The position numbers and the translations under genes were made by a program. This document shows positions 21,286 through 32,029 of a DNA stretch of 64,000 bases, piece after piece; positions within the stretch are counted from its first letter, which is position 1, and every line of letters begins with the position of its first letter. The notes beneath the pieces are model-generated. The model saw nothing but the letters and a program-made list of their open reading frames with translations. It was not told the origin of the DNA and searched no databases. The stretch is from Forficula auricularia (lineage: Eukaryota; Arthropoda; Insecta; Dermaptera; Forficulidae), in assembly GCA_024734495.1 (NCBI GenBank), contig JALMQS010000225.1:5401226-5465225 (forward strand). The letters are read 5' to 3'.

Positions 21286-22135
21286 ACGTTAAGATAAGTG
21301 AAATATTTAGCTCGATATTTTAATATTTTAAAATCTACTGGCCTAATAACCGAAGGGAAGACGTACATACATACTGATAGACAAACAACAATATCTAAAC
21401 CTAACGAGGGTGTCGTTTTTTGGTATGGGGCTCTAAAATTTAATCAACATTCAAATTGGTTTCTTTTTTTTAATGAGTCAAGGTGGATTAAATTGTTTAT
21501 TTTTTTATTTTTGTGTTTCTAAAAGGTTATTTAATTAAATCAGAATAAATATTTGCGTTAATGATAATGAGAGATGGAAAATCAAAACATCACTAGTTGA
21601 TTAGCTAAACAGAGTAAAAAAATAACCATCTTAAGCGTTTATTAAATGGGGCTATAAAGTTGTTTCGCTCTTTTTTGGAATCCCGTTGAGGTTGAGTTAT
21701 TAAATTTAGTTAAGCTATGAAACCCAACCACTGGCTTCCCTTTATCCAACGACCCTTTCTTCTTCCTCTTTTCACTTCAAACCGGATTTGTATGAAAAAC
21801 TATTGATTTAAGTTTAATGAATATACTCATTTATCAAAGGGAAGCCGAATTGCACACTTGCAAGTCAAAGGAGTGTTTCAAAAGCCCTATATGTATTTTA
21901 TAGATTAAATGTAAAAATATGAAAAAGATCTCTTCAACATTCTATTAACACGTTCCAAGCTAAGCAGCGGAAATGAATCTAAACATTTTGATTCTGAAAA
22001 TGAAGTCCATTACGGTGTCAAGGAGATCCATCAGATAGAAAGTACTCATTAAGAACCTAAAAATAAAAACATTTTTTCTATAGATACTACGAAAGTGTGT
22101 GTTTTGACAAATTAAAGTAATTAATATCTATAAAA
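21286..22135. other. No gene recognised
   Basis: AT-rich. The only longer frame (74 codons, 21,298-21,522) is low-complexity and not convincing. Confidence 0.4.
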
Positions 22136-22231
22136 GTTCAAATTACCAAAAGAAGCAGACTTTAAAACGAACGCCTTCTGACATGTAAGAAATATTAACC
22201 ATGACAACTTGAATTTAGTAGATGACCGGAT
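22136..22231 (+). repeat. Direct repeat, left copy
   Basis: About 96 bases (gttcaaattaccaaaagaag ... gatgaccgga) are repeated at 22,665-22,760 with two or three differences. The pair brackets the inverted-repeat element at 22,394-22,658. Confidence 0.7.
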
Positions 22232-22393
22232 TACTTTCGAAATTTTAAGACTTCTACTCTCGACAATCCAAACTTTAATATTATATATATATATATATAA
22301 ATTTACTACAATGCCCATTTGTCTGATTCTTTGCGGAATCGAAACAGATGAATTTTGTTCAGATATTCAATAATAAATTTTATTTAGAATGTT

Positions 22394-22658
22394 TATATGT
22401 TAACGTTAGATGAACGCGAAAGTTAAAACTTTTATCTGGTCACTGGCCTATTTTGGTGCAATTGGGACCAGACTCGTTTTGATACTGAACCAAGAGTTGA
22501 AAAAAGAGATACAGGACCCAGCCGGGTATGATCCGACATCTTCTGCGTTAAGCCCGCAAATGCCTTTTCCATTTAAGCGATGGATCCCCTGACCAAATCC
22601 TATAATCAAATTTTATATATTAGTTTTAACTTTCGCGTTCATCTAACGTTAACATATA
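22394..22658. mobile_element. Inverted-repeat element with tRNA-like core
   Basis: Terminal arms of about 37 bases (tatatgttaacgttagatga... and its complement; 22,394-22,430 and 22,622-22,658) are essentially perfect. On the minus strand the core has a tRNA-like D-arm (AAATGGAAAAGGCATTTGC near 22,565) and a weak B box (CGGATCATACCCGGC near 22,525). This is the same arrangement as 16,272-16,441 with unrelated arms. Confidence 0.5.
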
Positions 22659-22664
22659 TATATA

Positions 22665-22760
22665 TGTTCAAATTACCAAAAGAAGCAGACTTTAAAACGA
22701 ACGCCTTCTGACATGTAAGAAATATTAACCATGACAACTTTAATTTAGTAGATGACAGGA
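22665..22760 (+). repeat. Direct repeat, right copy
   Basis: This is the second copy of 22,136-22,231; it starts seven bases after the inverted-repeat element. Confidence 0.7.
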
Positions 22761-22787
22761 TATATATCAATTTGGGAATAGTCATTC

Positions 22788-22863
22788 TCAAAGAGAAACA
22801 AAGAGGTTGTCCTCTGCTTGATGCAAATAAACATATACACATATATATCGAGATGATATATCT
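22788..22863 (-). repeat. TTTGCATCAAG-type repeat
   Basis: This is the reverse of 1,955-2,031. An AT microsatellite (about 22,866-22,888) and the hammerhead-like motif follow directly. Confidence 0.55.
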
Positions 22864-22899
22864 ATGTATATATATATATATATATATAAATATTTATTT

Positions 22900-22946
22900 G
22901 TTTGAGACAATAGTTTCGAAGGCTTGGTCTTCATCATCAGTCTTTT
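22900..22946 (-). ncRNA. Hammerhead ribozyme-like motif
   Basis: On the minus strand: CTGATGA (22,934-22,940), stem II GAAG/CTTC with a 7-base loop, GAAAC (22,913-22,917), a 4-base TATT loop, then GTC (22,906-22,908), the classic cleavage triplet. Bases before the core (GA) can pair with those after the triplet (TC), starting stem I. The conserved core is therefore complete, with very short stems I and III. Such minimal type I hammerheads are known from Penelope-like elements, where they are thought to act as dimers. Activity here is inferred, not shown. Confidence 0.55.
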
Positions 22947-23210
22947 TTAATTATAAATGTGAACCAAAAGAATGTCTTTAATTCTAAGCTGCCAACCAGT
23001 AAAAGAACATCACATTTTCAATATCCAAACGATATTGACTTACTGGTGGACAAGGTTTTAAAAGATGCATCTGTAAAGGAACATGTTCCTCAAAAAAATG
23101 CAGTTGTAAAAATGCTGGAATATTATGTAATTCCAAGTGCCACAATAGCAATTCTTGCTCAAATAAATAAAACTTTTTTCATTAAAAAATTTCTATATGT
23201 TCCTTTATAG
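22914..23210 (+). CDS. Unidentified open frame, possible terminal exon
   Basis: The frame is open for about 99 codons to TAG at 23,208-23,210. From NQKNVFNSKLPTSKRTSHF onward its composition is balanced (DIDLLVDKVLKDASVKEHV, NAVVKMLEYYVIPSATIA), unlike the low-complexity chance frames nearby. There is no good start codon. ATG near 22,957 is out of frame, and a possible splice acceptor (tcttcatcatcag) ends at 22,940. A polyadenylation signal AATAAA follows at about 23,233. It could be the last exon of a host gene, a processed fragment, or part of the element carrying the hammerhead motif. I do not recognise the protein. Confidence 0.3.
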   Translation, partial: FRRLGLHHQSFLIINVNQKNVFNSKLPTSKRTSHFQYPNDIDLLVDKVLKDASVKEHVPQKNAVVKMLEYYVIPSATIAILAQINKTFFIKKFLYVPL

Positions 23211-23239
23211 TTTTATAAAATTTAACTGTTGTAATAAAG

Positions 23240-24270
23240 AAAAAGTATGTTATTATTATTATTTGTTTGATTCCCATCGTATTGGTCTTGAAAAACTAGG
23301 ACGAAAATTGTATTTAGGAATATTGGGATCATAACCTACGACATATTATATAATATTCAAAGAAAATTATGTTTTGTTAGTCATTTACATTTTTTATTAA
23401 AATAATTTTCGTTATTAAAGCCTTTTGTATTATGTTTATTTAAATAAATATTTTTTTTACTGGAACAACATTTTTAATTTATTTGTATTCCAAGTTTTCT
23501 TAAATCATGAAGGTAAGAGTATATATATTTACCAAAACGTGAAGGCAAGAGTACACACTTGCCGGGAAATGTACATATACATTATATTCAGTTCACATAT
23601 ACCTAACTTTTGGGGAAATGTACACATTTTACTGTAAAAGTGTACATTTGCCAAGAGTGTACATTTACCGTAACATATACAAAATTTGGTTGAGTTTGGT
23701 AAATGGCCAAGATTTTTATTTTTTGACTCTCACACCCCCCCCACATTTCGGGCGGTTAGTTTTTGCATTTTTAGACTTCTGGGGTCCCACTTATTATGTT
23801 TACAAAATTTTGGGTCGATATACACCAAAATCTAATCAGCTCTTAATCTCAATGGACCAAAACTACGTGTGAAATTTGGTTTCGATATTCAAACTAGTTT
23901 TTAAGCTAGCTCGTCCACAAAAATTTGGTAACGCACAGACTAACAGACAACCAGACAACCAGACAGACTAACTAACAGACATTTTGACAAAACAATTATT
24001 ATCTGGAAAAATAAAATTTTTTCGATGTTCACTTATTAGAGCTTTTTTGCAGACCGAAAGGCCATGGTTTCGCTCAATTTTTTTAATCAAAATAGTTTCA
24101 GCTTTGAGATATTTCGAAAAAAAGAAGGAAAAAACCCACTTTTTTCATGCACGATTACAATACTTGACCATACCCTGTATGGTAAAGTAAATAATGTTTC
24201 TATTATATATAGGTATATTAGGTACAGACCCTTGCTATGCGAGTCCTACTTAGCTTACTTAATTTTTACT
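23240..24270. other. No gene recognised; GACA-rich tract
   Basis: AT-rich. 23,930-23,980 is a run of imperfect acagacaaccagac/actaacagac units. Several stretches with tacacatttaccgt-like repeats lie at 23,540-23,680. Confidence 0.4.
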
Positions 24271-24615
24271 TTATCCAATGCAAAGCATGGGTAAAGTATT
24301 GTAATCGCTCTCGGGGCAAGTGTGGCTTCAAAGGGTCCTCAGGTAAAGACTACGGAACCCATGGACTCAATTAAGGTCACAAATTGAAGTATTCAATTAG
24401 GTTGAATTTTAGCACGTGGCGGTTTTGCCAAAAATTACATGGAGTCTCGTCGAGGAGGCCAAAAAGTGCGATTTTTTCATTTAGTGCGTGCGGATGTATG
24501 TATGTATGTATGTATGTATGTATGTATGTTATCATTTTTTGGCCCATGATTTTTCCACATCGTTGCACCGATTGAAATGAAATTGAAAACCTAGCATTCT
24601 TTTAACAAAATGAAG
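24271..24615 (+). repeat. Dispersed repeat with TATG microsatellite
   Basis: About 345 bases match 47,651-48,000 at high identity (tttatccaatgc, cgggtcctcaggtaaagact-like block, cacgtggcggttttgccaaa, gcaccgattgaaatgaaat). It contains (TATG)n at 24,492-24,528, where the other copy has (GGAT)n. Both copies stand at the left edge of an FB-like element. Confidence 0.65.
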
Positions 24616-24850
24616 CGCTGATTAGTTTTTGGTACATATCGGCCCACAAACATTAGTACTTTATTTCAGTACTTTTTTAGTTTTTTCTAAATATCTCGAA
24701 AATGACTTAACCAATTTTGATGAAATTTAATATCCTAATTAAGTACCTTGGGGACCACAAAAAAGGATATGGATAGGCTTCTCTCTGTGAAATGCTAAAA
24801 ATTTTGGAGGAAATTTTTTAAGTAACCAACTGCGTTGTTTTCTTATCCCT

Positions 24851-26161
24851 TACCTTTGCTGAAGTCATAGAGGAATCGACTTTAAACCAAAAATAGCGAT
24901 TGATTCTCATCTAATACTTGAGGAATAACCATTCTATATTGGATTTTTGACGTTTCGGTTTTTATTGGTAACCATTGCTAAAGACATAGAGAAATCGACT
25001 TTAAAGCAAAAATAGCGATTGATTCTCATCTAATACTTGAGGAATATCCATTCTATATTGGATTTTTGACGTTTCGGTTTTTATTGGTAACCATTGCTGA
25101 AGACATAGAGAAATCGACTTTAAACCAAAAATAGCGATTGATTCTCACCTAGTACTTGAGGAATAACCATTCTATATTGGATTTTTGACATTTTGGTTTT
25201 TATTGGTAACCATTGCTGAAGACATAGAGGAATCGACTTTAAACCAAAAATAGCTATTGATTCTCATCTAATAATTGAGGAATAACCATTCTATATTGGA
25301 TTTTTGACATTTCGGTTTTTATTGGTAACCATTGCTGAAGACATATAGGAATCGAGTTAAAATCAAAAGTAGCTATTGATTCTCATCTGATACTTGAGGA
25401 ATAACCATTCTATATTGAATTTTTGACATTTCGGTTTTTATTGGTAACCATTGCTGAAGACATAGAGGAATCGACTTAAAATCAAAAATAGCGATTGATT
25501 CTCATCTAATACTTGAGGAATAACAATTCTATATTAGGTTTTTGACGTTTCGATTATTATTGGTAACCATTGCTGAAGACATGGAGGAATCGACTTAAAA
25601 TCAAAAATAACGATCGATTCTTATCTAATACTAGAGGAATAACCTTATTCAAGTTTGAGTTGTTTGCCATAAAAGAATTTAGTCTTTTTGATTTTAAGTC
25701 GATTCTTCCACGTTTTCAGTAGAAGTTGCCATTAATAGTCAAAACATCAAAAATGGAATGCAATGAGGTTATTCCTCTAGTATTAGATGAGAATCGATCG
25801 TTATTTTTGATTTTAAGTCGATTTCTCCATGTCTTCAGCAATGGTTACCAATAATAATCGAAACGTCAAAAACCTAATGTAGAATTGTTATTCCTCAAGT
25901 ATTAGATGAGAATCAATCGCTATTTTTGATTTTAAGTCGATTCCTCTATGTCCTCAGCAATGGTTACCAATAAAAACCGAAATGTCAAAAATCCAATGGA
26001 GAATGGTTATTCCTCGACTATTAAATGAGAATTATTTTTGAATTAATGTCAATATGAACCACAAATTGCAAGTGATATCTGATTAATAATAAAGGAACAA
26101 ACATATTAATATTTCAAATGAATTTGGATAAAGTTTAGCAACGATCCGTTGCAGTTTATTT
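24851..26161. mobile_element. Foldback (FB-like) element, copy B
   Basis: The left arm is a tandem array of a 119-bp unit. The node aatcgac recurs at about 24,874, 24,993, 25,112, 25,231, 25,350, 25,469 and 25,588. Inverted copies of the unit then occupy 25,690-26,040, and the right terminal repeat ends ...cgatccgttgcagtttatt. Long terminal inverted repeats made of tandem units recall Drosophila FB and Galileo elements. There is no transposase frame. Confidence 0.75.
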
Positions 26162-26165
26162 TATT

Positions 26166-28059
26166 AGTTATTTATAAATTTACATTTCTCCATGCTGATG
26201 GCTGGAGAGCTTTAAAACTCGTCTCACAACTCCAATTGACAACTGACCACTCCAACTGGGTTTCAACTTAGAAGTGACTAGCTCCCTGACTGACTCAAGC
26301 CTCCTGAAGAGTCGAAATTTTCAAATCACTTCTAATTGGCCAAATTCTTAATTAGCAGGGCGTATCTTAAAATAGAGCCCTCCCATTTCTAGAAATTTAG
26401 TCTCTAGAAATTTCCCACGCAAAAATGGAAAACCCCAATGACTTTTTTACAATCGACATGTGTTAAGAGCCATTTGACATTTACGTCCAGGAAGTTGTAA
26501 AATCCCTTTCCCATTGTCAAATGGTCACATTCGAGGATCAAAAAGGGAAGCCGGCTGCCAAAATATTACCCTTAAGAATAATTATATTTATATTTAAGGA
26601 AAACTTCTCGACGGCACAACAATAGCATGTATCTCAGAGATGGAAAAAGTTAATTTAATTTTGTAACTTCTAGGTGGAGCGAATCGATGTCCTTAATAGT
26701 TGAAAATTTAGGACATAAAACCGGAAATTGTGGTCCCCAGAGGCCAAAAAGGGCCAAAAATCCATTGGTCAGTTCGTATGTACGTATGTACTCCCCTGCG
26801 TTTCGCAACCATAAGTCTCAGAGCTACGAAATTCGAAACTTAAGCTCGATATAGGCTAGAAGGAGTACAGCAAGCTTTTGGTTGAAATCGGAAAACCGGA
26901 AGTGGACATTTACATGAAAGATTTTTATTTATTTTTTTATTTTCTCAAAAACGACTCTAACGATTTTTTTTAAAAATTAGTGTATTTATCAAGTGTCATG
27001 AGTTAATAATTGTATCTAATTTTTAATCCGATTGAAATAAAGGAAGGGGTGTAAAGTACGAGTGTAGCGGCGCGCCTAATTCCAATCGCATTAACCCCTC
27101 GGTGTTCATTCAACTATCGAAAACAAAATTAAAGGACGCGATATATACATTCCGCAAGACTATCTTCAATTCACCAAAGAAGCTAGAAAAAATCCTCCCT
27201 ATTTAGTTAAAAAATGATATTTTAAGATTTCAAAAACTATCAGTGTTACGCGTCAACAAGAACTGGCAAGTTAGGGATTATCATCAGAAGTACTTAACTA
27301 ATCGAATTAAAGATAAATTCAAGATTTTTCTTTTTTTTAGAGGTAACTAACGATCCAGTTGTGACCGAACACTGGGCTCTGCGATACCTACCAACTGGCT
27401 AGATCCAGTTCAAATTAGATTTTGTTAAAGATTGGCTACCTTTGCCATAAAGGAGCAAACCAGTCGAGGGGAAGACGTGCTGGGCTCTCATGTACCGGGA
27501 AGCCAGAAAAATAAAGAAAGAAAAATGGACCCATCTTCAATAATTGAAGGCGGTCATTCCGGAGATGTACCATAATTTTTATGATACACTTATACATGAA
27601 TAAGAAAATATTGTGTAATGAATAAATAGAAAATAACGACTTTAAAATGTATTATTACTTTTTTATGAAAATTTATTAAGTTGTCCGGCACGTTATTTAT
27701 AAAAAAATCTGTTTTAGAATGGTTAATGCGACAAAATACGATGTAAATTAAATATTACAAGAACTAGTAACCCATAGTCAATATCTCGTAACCCATAAAA
27801 TTAATATAAAATGGTATACTTTTGGAGAATAGCATATTCGTTTTTAAGATCAATCACTTGATTCATCAAATTATCAAAACACCAAATTTTATATCAGCTT
27901 TTCTCCCACTATACACGTTTTTTTTCGTCTCCTGAAAAATTGAAATTTTGGGGCTATGAAGTATTATAATTACAGGGACGATAGGTTTCATCTTCAATCT
28001 TTTAAAAAATATTATTTGTGATGGTGTCAGGGAACCGTTAAAATGGGCTAATGGCTTCT
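26166..28059. other. No gene recognised
   Basis: 26,600-26,960 resembles typical insect dispersed repeats (ggccaaaaagggccaaaaat, gtatgtacgtatgtact, gaaatcggaaaaccggaagt). 27,340-27,500 is GC-richer (gcaaaccagtcgaggggaag) without a clear A/B box pair. The rest is AT-rich. Confidence 0.35.
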
Positions 28060-28790
28060 CCTGTTTTTAACCGACTTCAAAAAAGGAGGAGGTTCTCTAT
28101 TCGACTGAATTTTTTTTTTTTTTTTGTGCCTATGTTACCTCATATCTCCGCCAATTGTAAACCGATTTTGAAAAAATTTTTGCATTGGGTTCAGCCCACC
28201 TTTCGATTGGTCCCATTTTTTTTTCATAGGTATTAGACCTTTTTTATTAGGTTTTTTTAGACCTAACTTCTTTGTTTATGAACCGATTTCGATGGTTCTT
28301 TTTTTATCCGATAGGGGTGTCTTAGGGATGGTGTCATATTAATTTGGTCAAGTTCTGATGATATCATCACTATTAATAACATCACTAAAAACAGAACAAT
28401 AAAAATAATTTTTAAGAAAAAAATAAAAACCGACTTCAAAAAATTAAATGCAACAAATAAAATACACTAAAAGGTAAAAAATAATTATTATCTTATTTAG
28501 TTACAACTAAACGACGAAATATTAACATGAAATTACTTATTGAAGTTGGTGCCAAACATATACCTTTTATGAATCGCACTCGACGGATCTTACTTAGTAC
28601 GTTTGGTGGGTATGCTCGCTTATAGGTATAGTTTGTTTCGCACCGACTTCAAAAAGTAATATCATGTTAATATTTCATCGTTTAGTTGTAACTAAATAAG
28701 ATAATAATTATTTTATACCTTTTAGTGTATTTTATTTGTTGCATTTAATTTTTGAAGTCGGTCTTTATTTTTTCTTAAACATTATTTTTA
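28060..28790 (-). repeat. CGACTTC-family repeat with palindromic end
   Basis: It begins taaccgacttcaaaaaagga and ends tttttgaagtcggtcttt. The right part (about 28,430-28,775) is a palindrome: aaaccgacttcaaaaaatta/gaagtcggt at the outside and gaagttggtgcc/gcaccgacttc inside. Other copies: 43,390-44,412, 58,770-59,670, 61,755-62,998 and the split copy at 3,407/5,012. No enzyme frame survives. Confidence 0.65.
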
Positions 28791-29174
28791 TTAGAGAAAC
28801 AACTGAACAAAACGCTTTTTGACCTGCCCAAAAATTCGAAAAATTGACTCAGTTAAATGAAATAATGAAAATTTAGAAGTAAAAAACGTAGTTATGAGTT
28901 ATTGCCGTTTAAATTTTGACAATTTTTAAGAAGACAAAAATAGTATTTCTTTCATTTTTATAATCGCTATAATTCTATTCCGAATAAAAATTTGCTGCCG
29001 AATTCAAATATGTAGGTAATCAAAAATTATACCCACATTTATCTCACATTTATGGCATCCGTGTAAAAACTGGTAGGTGAAGATAAGGGCCCTTTTCCCT
29101 GACATCATCACAACATATTGCTACTTTATTAGTAGTAAGTCCTATTTGAAAACTTGTAGAGATAGGATTTCCAA

Positions 29175-29340
29175 AAATTCAAAATCCGATTAAATCAGAT
29201 ACTAACTGAACAAACGCATTCGCCAACTCTTTTATCCCTATGACCTCTAGAGGCTGGAACTTTTTCCGGCATGCATCTTTTTCTGCGATACATAACCTAC
29301 AGTCTTTCAAAACCCTCATCACAGGTACCTTTAACTCCGA
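29175..29340 (+). pseudogene. Jockey-like LINE ORF2 C-terminal fragment
   Basis: This matches 14,930-15,040 (aacaaacgcattcgccaact, tttatccctatgacctctag, ggctggaac, cataacctacagtctttc), with frameshifts. It is only ~165 bases and ends without a tail. Confidence 0.55.
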
Positions 29341-29769
29341 ACCAATTTCCAGAAAAGTATTTCTATTTTTCTTATTATTTTCAGGATGTAATGATCCACT
29401 TCAAACACAGAGGGTTGCTGCCCTTTTGTATAGCATTTTCTTGCAACAATAAGATTAAAAATGCAAGTTGTTTAATTTGGACCACCTCTGATTTGTTCTT
29501 TTGTCATTTTGACAAGAAAATATTTAAAATATTTTCTTGATTAAGCTATGTTGTTCAAATTGTTAAACTTGAAGATTTTTTAATTTCATAATTCATTAAT
29601 TCAATAATTTATTTACTTTGCTCCTTAATTCGCGGATACAAATCAAAATGTTTTCGGGCATTCCCGCTTGTGTTCGGGCTCTTTTAGTTGAATATAAACA
29701 CGACTATGCGCGCTTTTTTAAAGATATTGATGTGATACGAAGTTACAGCAAGAAGTTGCAACTCTTATA

Positions 29770-29960
29770 GAGCTGTATTAGAGTCTAGAGTGGCAAGAGA
29801 ATGCTTGGAGGCCCCTCTCCAAAGATGACAGTCATGCTCAAGACAGGGCAGCATTTGAGACTTATATTATATGATAAGTATTTGAAAATAAAGTTCTAGA
29901 AATACCGTCTGGACCTGAAGAGAAACCCAAAGAAGAAACTCTCTTTATTGTATGGATGAT
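29770..29960 (-). pseudogene. Jockey-like LINE fragment upstream of the C-terminus
   Basis: On the minus strand this matches the copy at 56.37-56.50 kb (ggcccctctccaaagatgac, gacagggcagcatttgag) and runs on to tagaaataccgtctggacct, which recurs near 63,620. It encodes decayed RPCLEY...LWRG-type sequence. Confidence 0.5.
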
Positions 29961-30271
29961 AGATAGATTTCTTGATTAGGATAATAATAAAAGTAGGTAT
30001 TAGTGATTAAAAAATCAAAAATAAGACCATTTTAAAAATTCAATTCGAGTTGAATTTCTCGACTAAAAACAAACCAACCAATTCAAATTTCCTATTAACT
30101 ATATTTCATTTGTGGTATAACCTTTTTTTGAACATTTGAACGATTATTCCAACACACTAAACTGTTTGTTCATTTCATAGAACATTAAATTAATTCTATT
30201 TATTGCTCTGTTTCAACAAGTGTCAACGGCTGCCTCTCTGTATCCTTTCAAATCTTTCTCCACCAACATCT

Positions 30272-30277
30272 CATTCA

Positions 30278-30308
<31 letters not shown>

Positions 30309-30318
30309 TATTATATAT
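30272..30318. repeat. (ATT)n microsatellite
   Basis: Roughly fourteen ATT units with one interruption. Confidence 0.9.
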
Positions 30319-30557
30319 AATTTCTATTCTGCATTAAAAAAAAAACTTATGCAATGTTTATATATCTCATATATAAAACATACAATTAATAATGTTAAGA
30401 ATAAATGAGAGTAATTTTTTTCATATTCAGACTTTTATTATTAATATTATAATTATTTTTGTTTTTACAACCATTCTTCATTAAATCTAACTTTTCATGA
30501 TTAAAAAAAATATTTTAATATTAAATACGGCCTTGTTATAGTTATATGTATAAATAC

Positions 30558-30800
30558 AATAATTCTTTTATAAAAACAATCTGAAAACGCTTATTAGAAT
30601 TCCAAAAGTTTCGGGAGAAATTTTCCCTTTATAAATGAAAATTTGAAAAAAATATTTGCTTTAAAAGGAAACTATGATGGGAATAGTTGCTTTATAGGTA
30701 TTTCTTTTTTTCAAATTTCCCATGATAAAGGTAGAATTTATCCCAAAAAGTTTGGATTTCGAATAAATGTTTTCAGATTGTTTTTGTAAAAGAATAATAT
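30558..30800. mobile_element. Foldback family F1, short copy
   Basis: The arms (about 30,558-30,665 and 30,690-30,800) pair: ttcttttataaaaacaatct with its complement, and ttcgggagaaattttccctt with a diverged partner. Same family as 6,366-7,018 but with a much shorter centre. The GAAAC block is kept only in the left arm (read on the minus strand). Confidence 0.55.
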
Positions 30801-30876
30801 TTATTTAAAATGAAAAACAATCAATAAATACTATCACTTACTTATTGATTGTTTTTCATATTCTATATATATATAT

Positions 30877-31442
30877 CAACAAAAACACTTGTGTAAAAAA
30901 AGGCCAAGTTCGATTAATAAAATCCGTTTGCCAAAAAAGTAGTGAGATCTAATGTGCTGCCAAGTTCAACATCATCAATTTATTAAATGAGTCGAGAATA
31001 TATTAGTAACTTCAATTTAAACGTATGTTTTTCATTTCACATGTCCCTCAATATTTTTTATTGATTTCACATTTTTAGTTGAAATTATTTTCCTAAAACT
31101 TGGCTTTTACACATTAAATTATTATTATTGATAGGGCCTCCACCACTCCCCTCTTATTAAGATCTCATGATATGATAACTAGTAATTCGTGACATACATA
31201 ATAATACGTAAAAGTAAAGTTTTATGAAAATAATTTCAACTAAAAATGTGAAATCAATAAAAAATATTGAGGGACATGTGAAATGAAAAATATGCGTTTT
31301 AATTGAAGTTAGTAATATATTCTCGACTCATTTAATAAATTGATGATGTTGAACTTGGCAGCACATAAGATCTCACTACTTTTTTTGGCAAACGGATTTA
31401 ATTAATCGAACTTGGCCTTTTTTTACACAGGTGTTTTTGTTG
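30877..31442. mobile_element. 566-bp foldback MITE
   Basis: Arms of about 230 bases (30,877-31,105 and 31,215-31,442) are inverted copies at well over 90% identity. The outer end is CAACAAAAACACTTGTGTAA, then AAAAGGCCAAGTTCG. The ~110-base centre is unrelated. No clear target duplication and no frame. Confidence 0.7.
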
Positions 31443-31572
31443 AGATTTCACTTCTTTTTGTAAGTTGGGTGGGAATTTAGCCTGCAAGATTCACGCATTT
31501 ATTTTAAAGGTTGATGAAGATCTTTTTCGATTTCTCACTTTATTAGTGATTCAACTTATTACAATATGTCAA

Positions 31573-31586
31573 ATTTTAGCATTATA
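31573..31586. repeat. Target-site duplication, left
   Basis: ATTTTAGCATTATA, repeated exactly at 31,980-31,993. Confidence 0.75.
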
Positions 31587-31678
31587 TTGTAAGAGTTCGT
31601 GGTTGTGATGAAACTATACTAGATGAAGGCTGAGGTATCAGCCAAAGATGGAATCACTGGGTTCAATAAAACACCTTT

Positions 31679-31724
31679 AATGAGACGTTTCGGCCTGAAT
31701 TTTATTTGGCCATCTTCAGTCAAT
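31679..31724 (-). ncRNA. Hammerhead-like motif, left arm
   Basis: On the minus strand: CTGAAGA (31,713-31,719), stem II GGCC/GGCC, GAAAC (31,687-31,691), GTC (31,684-31,686). The bases TGA before the core can pair with TCA after the triplet (stem I). There is no loop between GAAAC and GTC, so stem III is reduced to two pairs at most. Confidence 0.45.
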
Positions 31725-31870
31725 TAGGCTAAAAAATTTTTTACAAATGGATGTTAATTGATATATTTTTTTATAAAAAATTATAAGTCTAAATAACCAA
31801 CTTGGTCAACTTATAATTTTTTATAAAAAAATATATCAATTAACATCCATTTGTAAAAAATTTTAGCATA

Positions 31871-31916
31871 ATTGACTGAAGATGGCCAAATAAAATTCAG
31901 GCCGAAACGTCTCATT
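31871..31916 (+). ncRNA. Hammerhead-like motif, right arm
   Basis: This is the mirror copy of the left-arm motif: CTGAAGA (31,876-31,882), stem II GGCC/GGCC, GAAAC (31,904-31,908), GTC (31,909-31,911), stem I TGA/TCA. Both copies would cut near the outer sides of the element if active. Confidence 0.45.
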
Positions 31917-32029
31917 AAAAGTGTTTTATTGAACCCAGTGATTCCACCTTTGGCTGATACCTCCTCCTTCATCTAGTATATTTTAGCATTATAGTGTCGC
32001 TCAATTTTCACTATTAGTTAATTTAGAAA

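Larger units (their letters stand above)
31587..31979. mobile_element. Penelope-like non-autonomous element (inverted terminal repeats, 29-bp extension)
   Basis: A 393-bp insertion flanked by an exact 14-bp duplication. Two inverted arms of about 165 bases (31,616-31,785 and 31,800-31,979) share atactagatgaagg, ctgggttcaataaaacac and the hammerhead-like blocks. Only the left side has 29 extra bases (31,587-31,615) between the duplication and the arm. Terminal repeats in inverted orientation, a short one-sided extension, a LINE-sized target duplication and hammerhead motifs are all features known for Penelope-like elements. There is no RT or GIY-YIG sequence, so movement would be in trans. Confidence 0.65.

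Noticed and set aside
24867..25640. Regular 119-bp repeats as a CRISPR array
   Set aside because: Units are tandem with no unique spacers, imperfect, and in eukaryotic DNA; they are arms of a foldback element.
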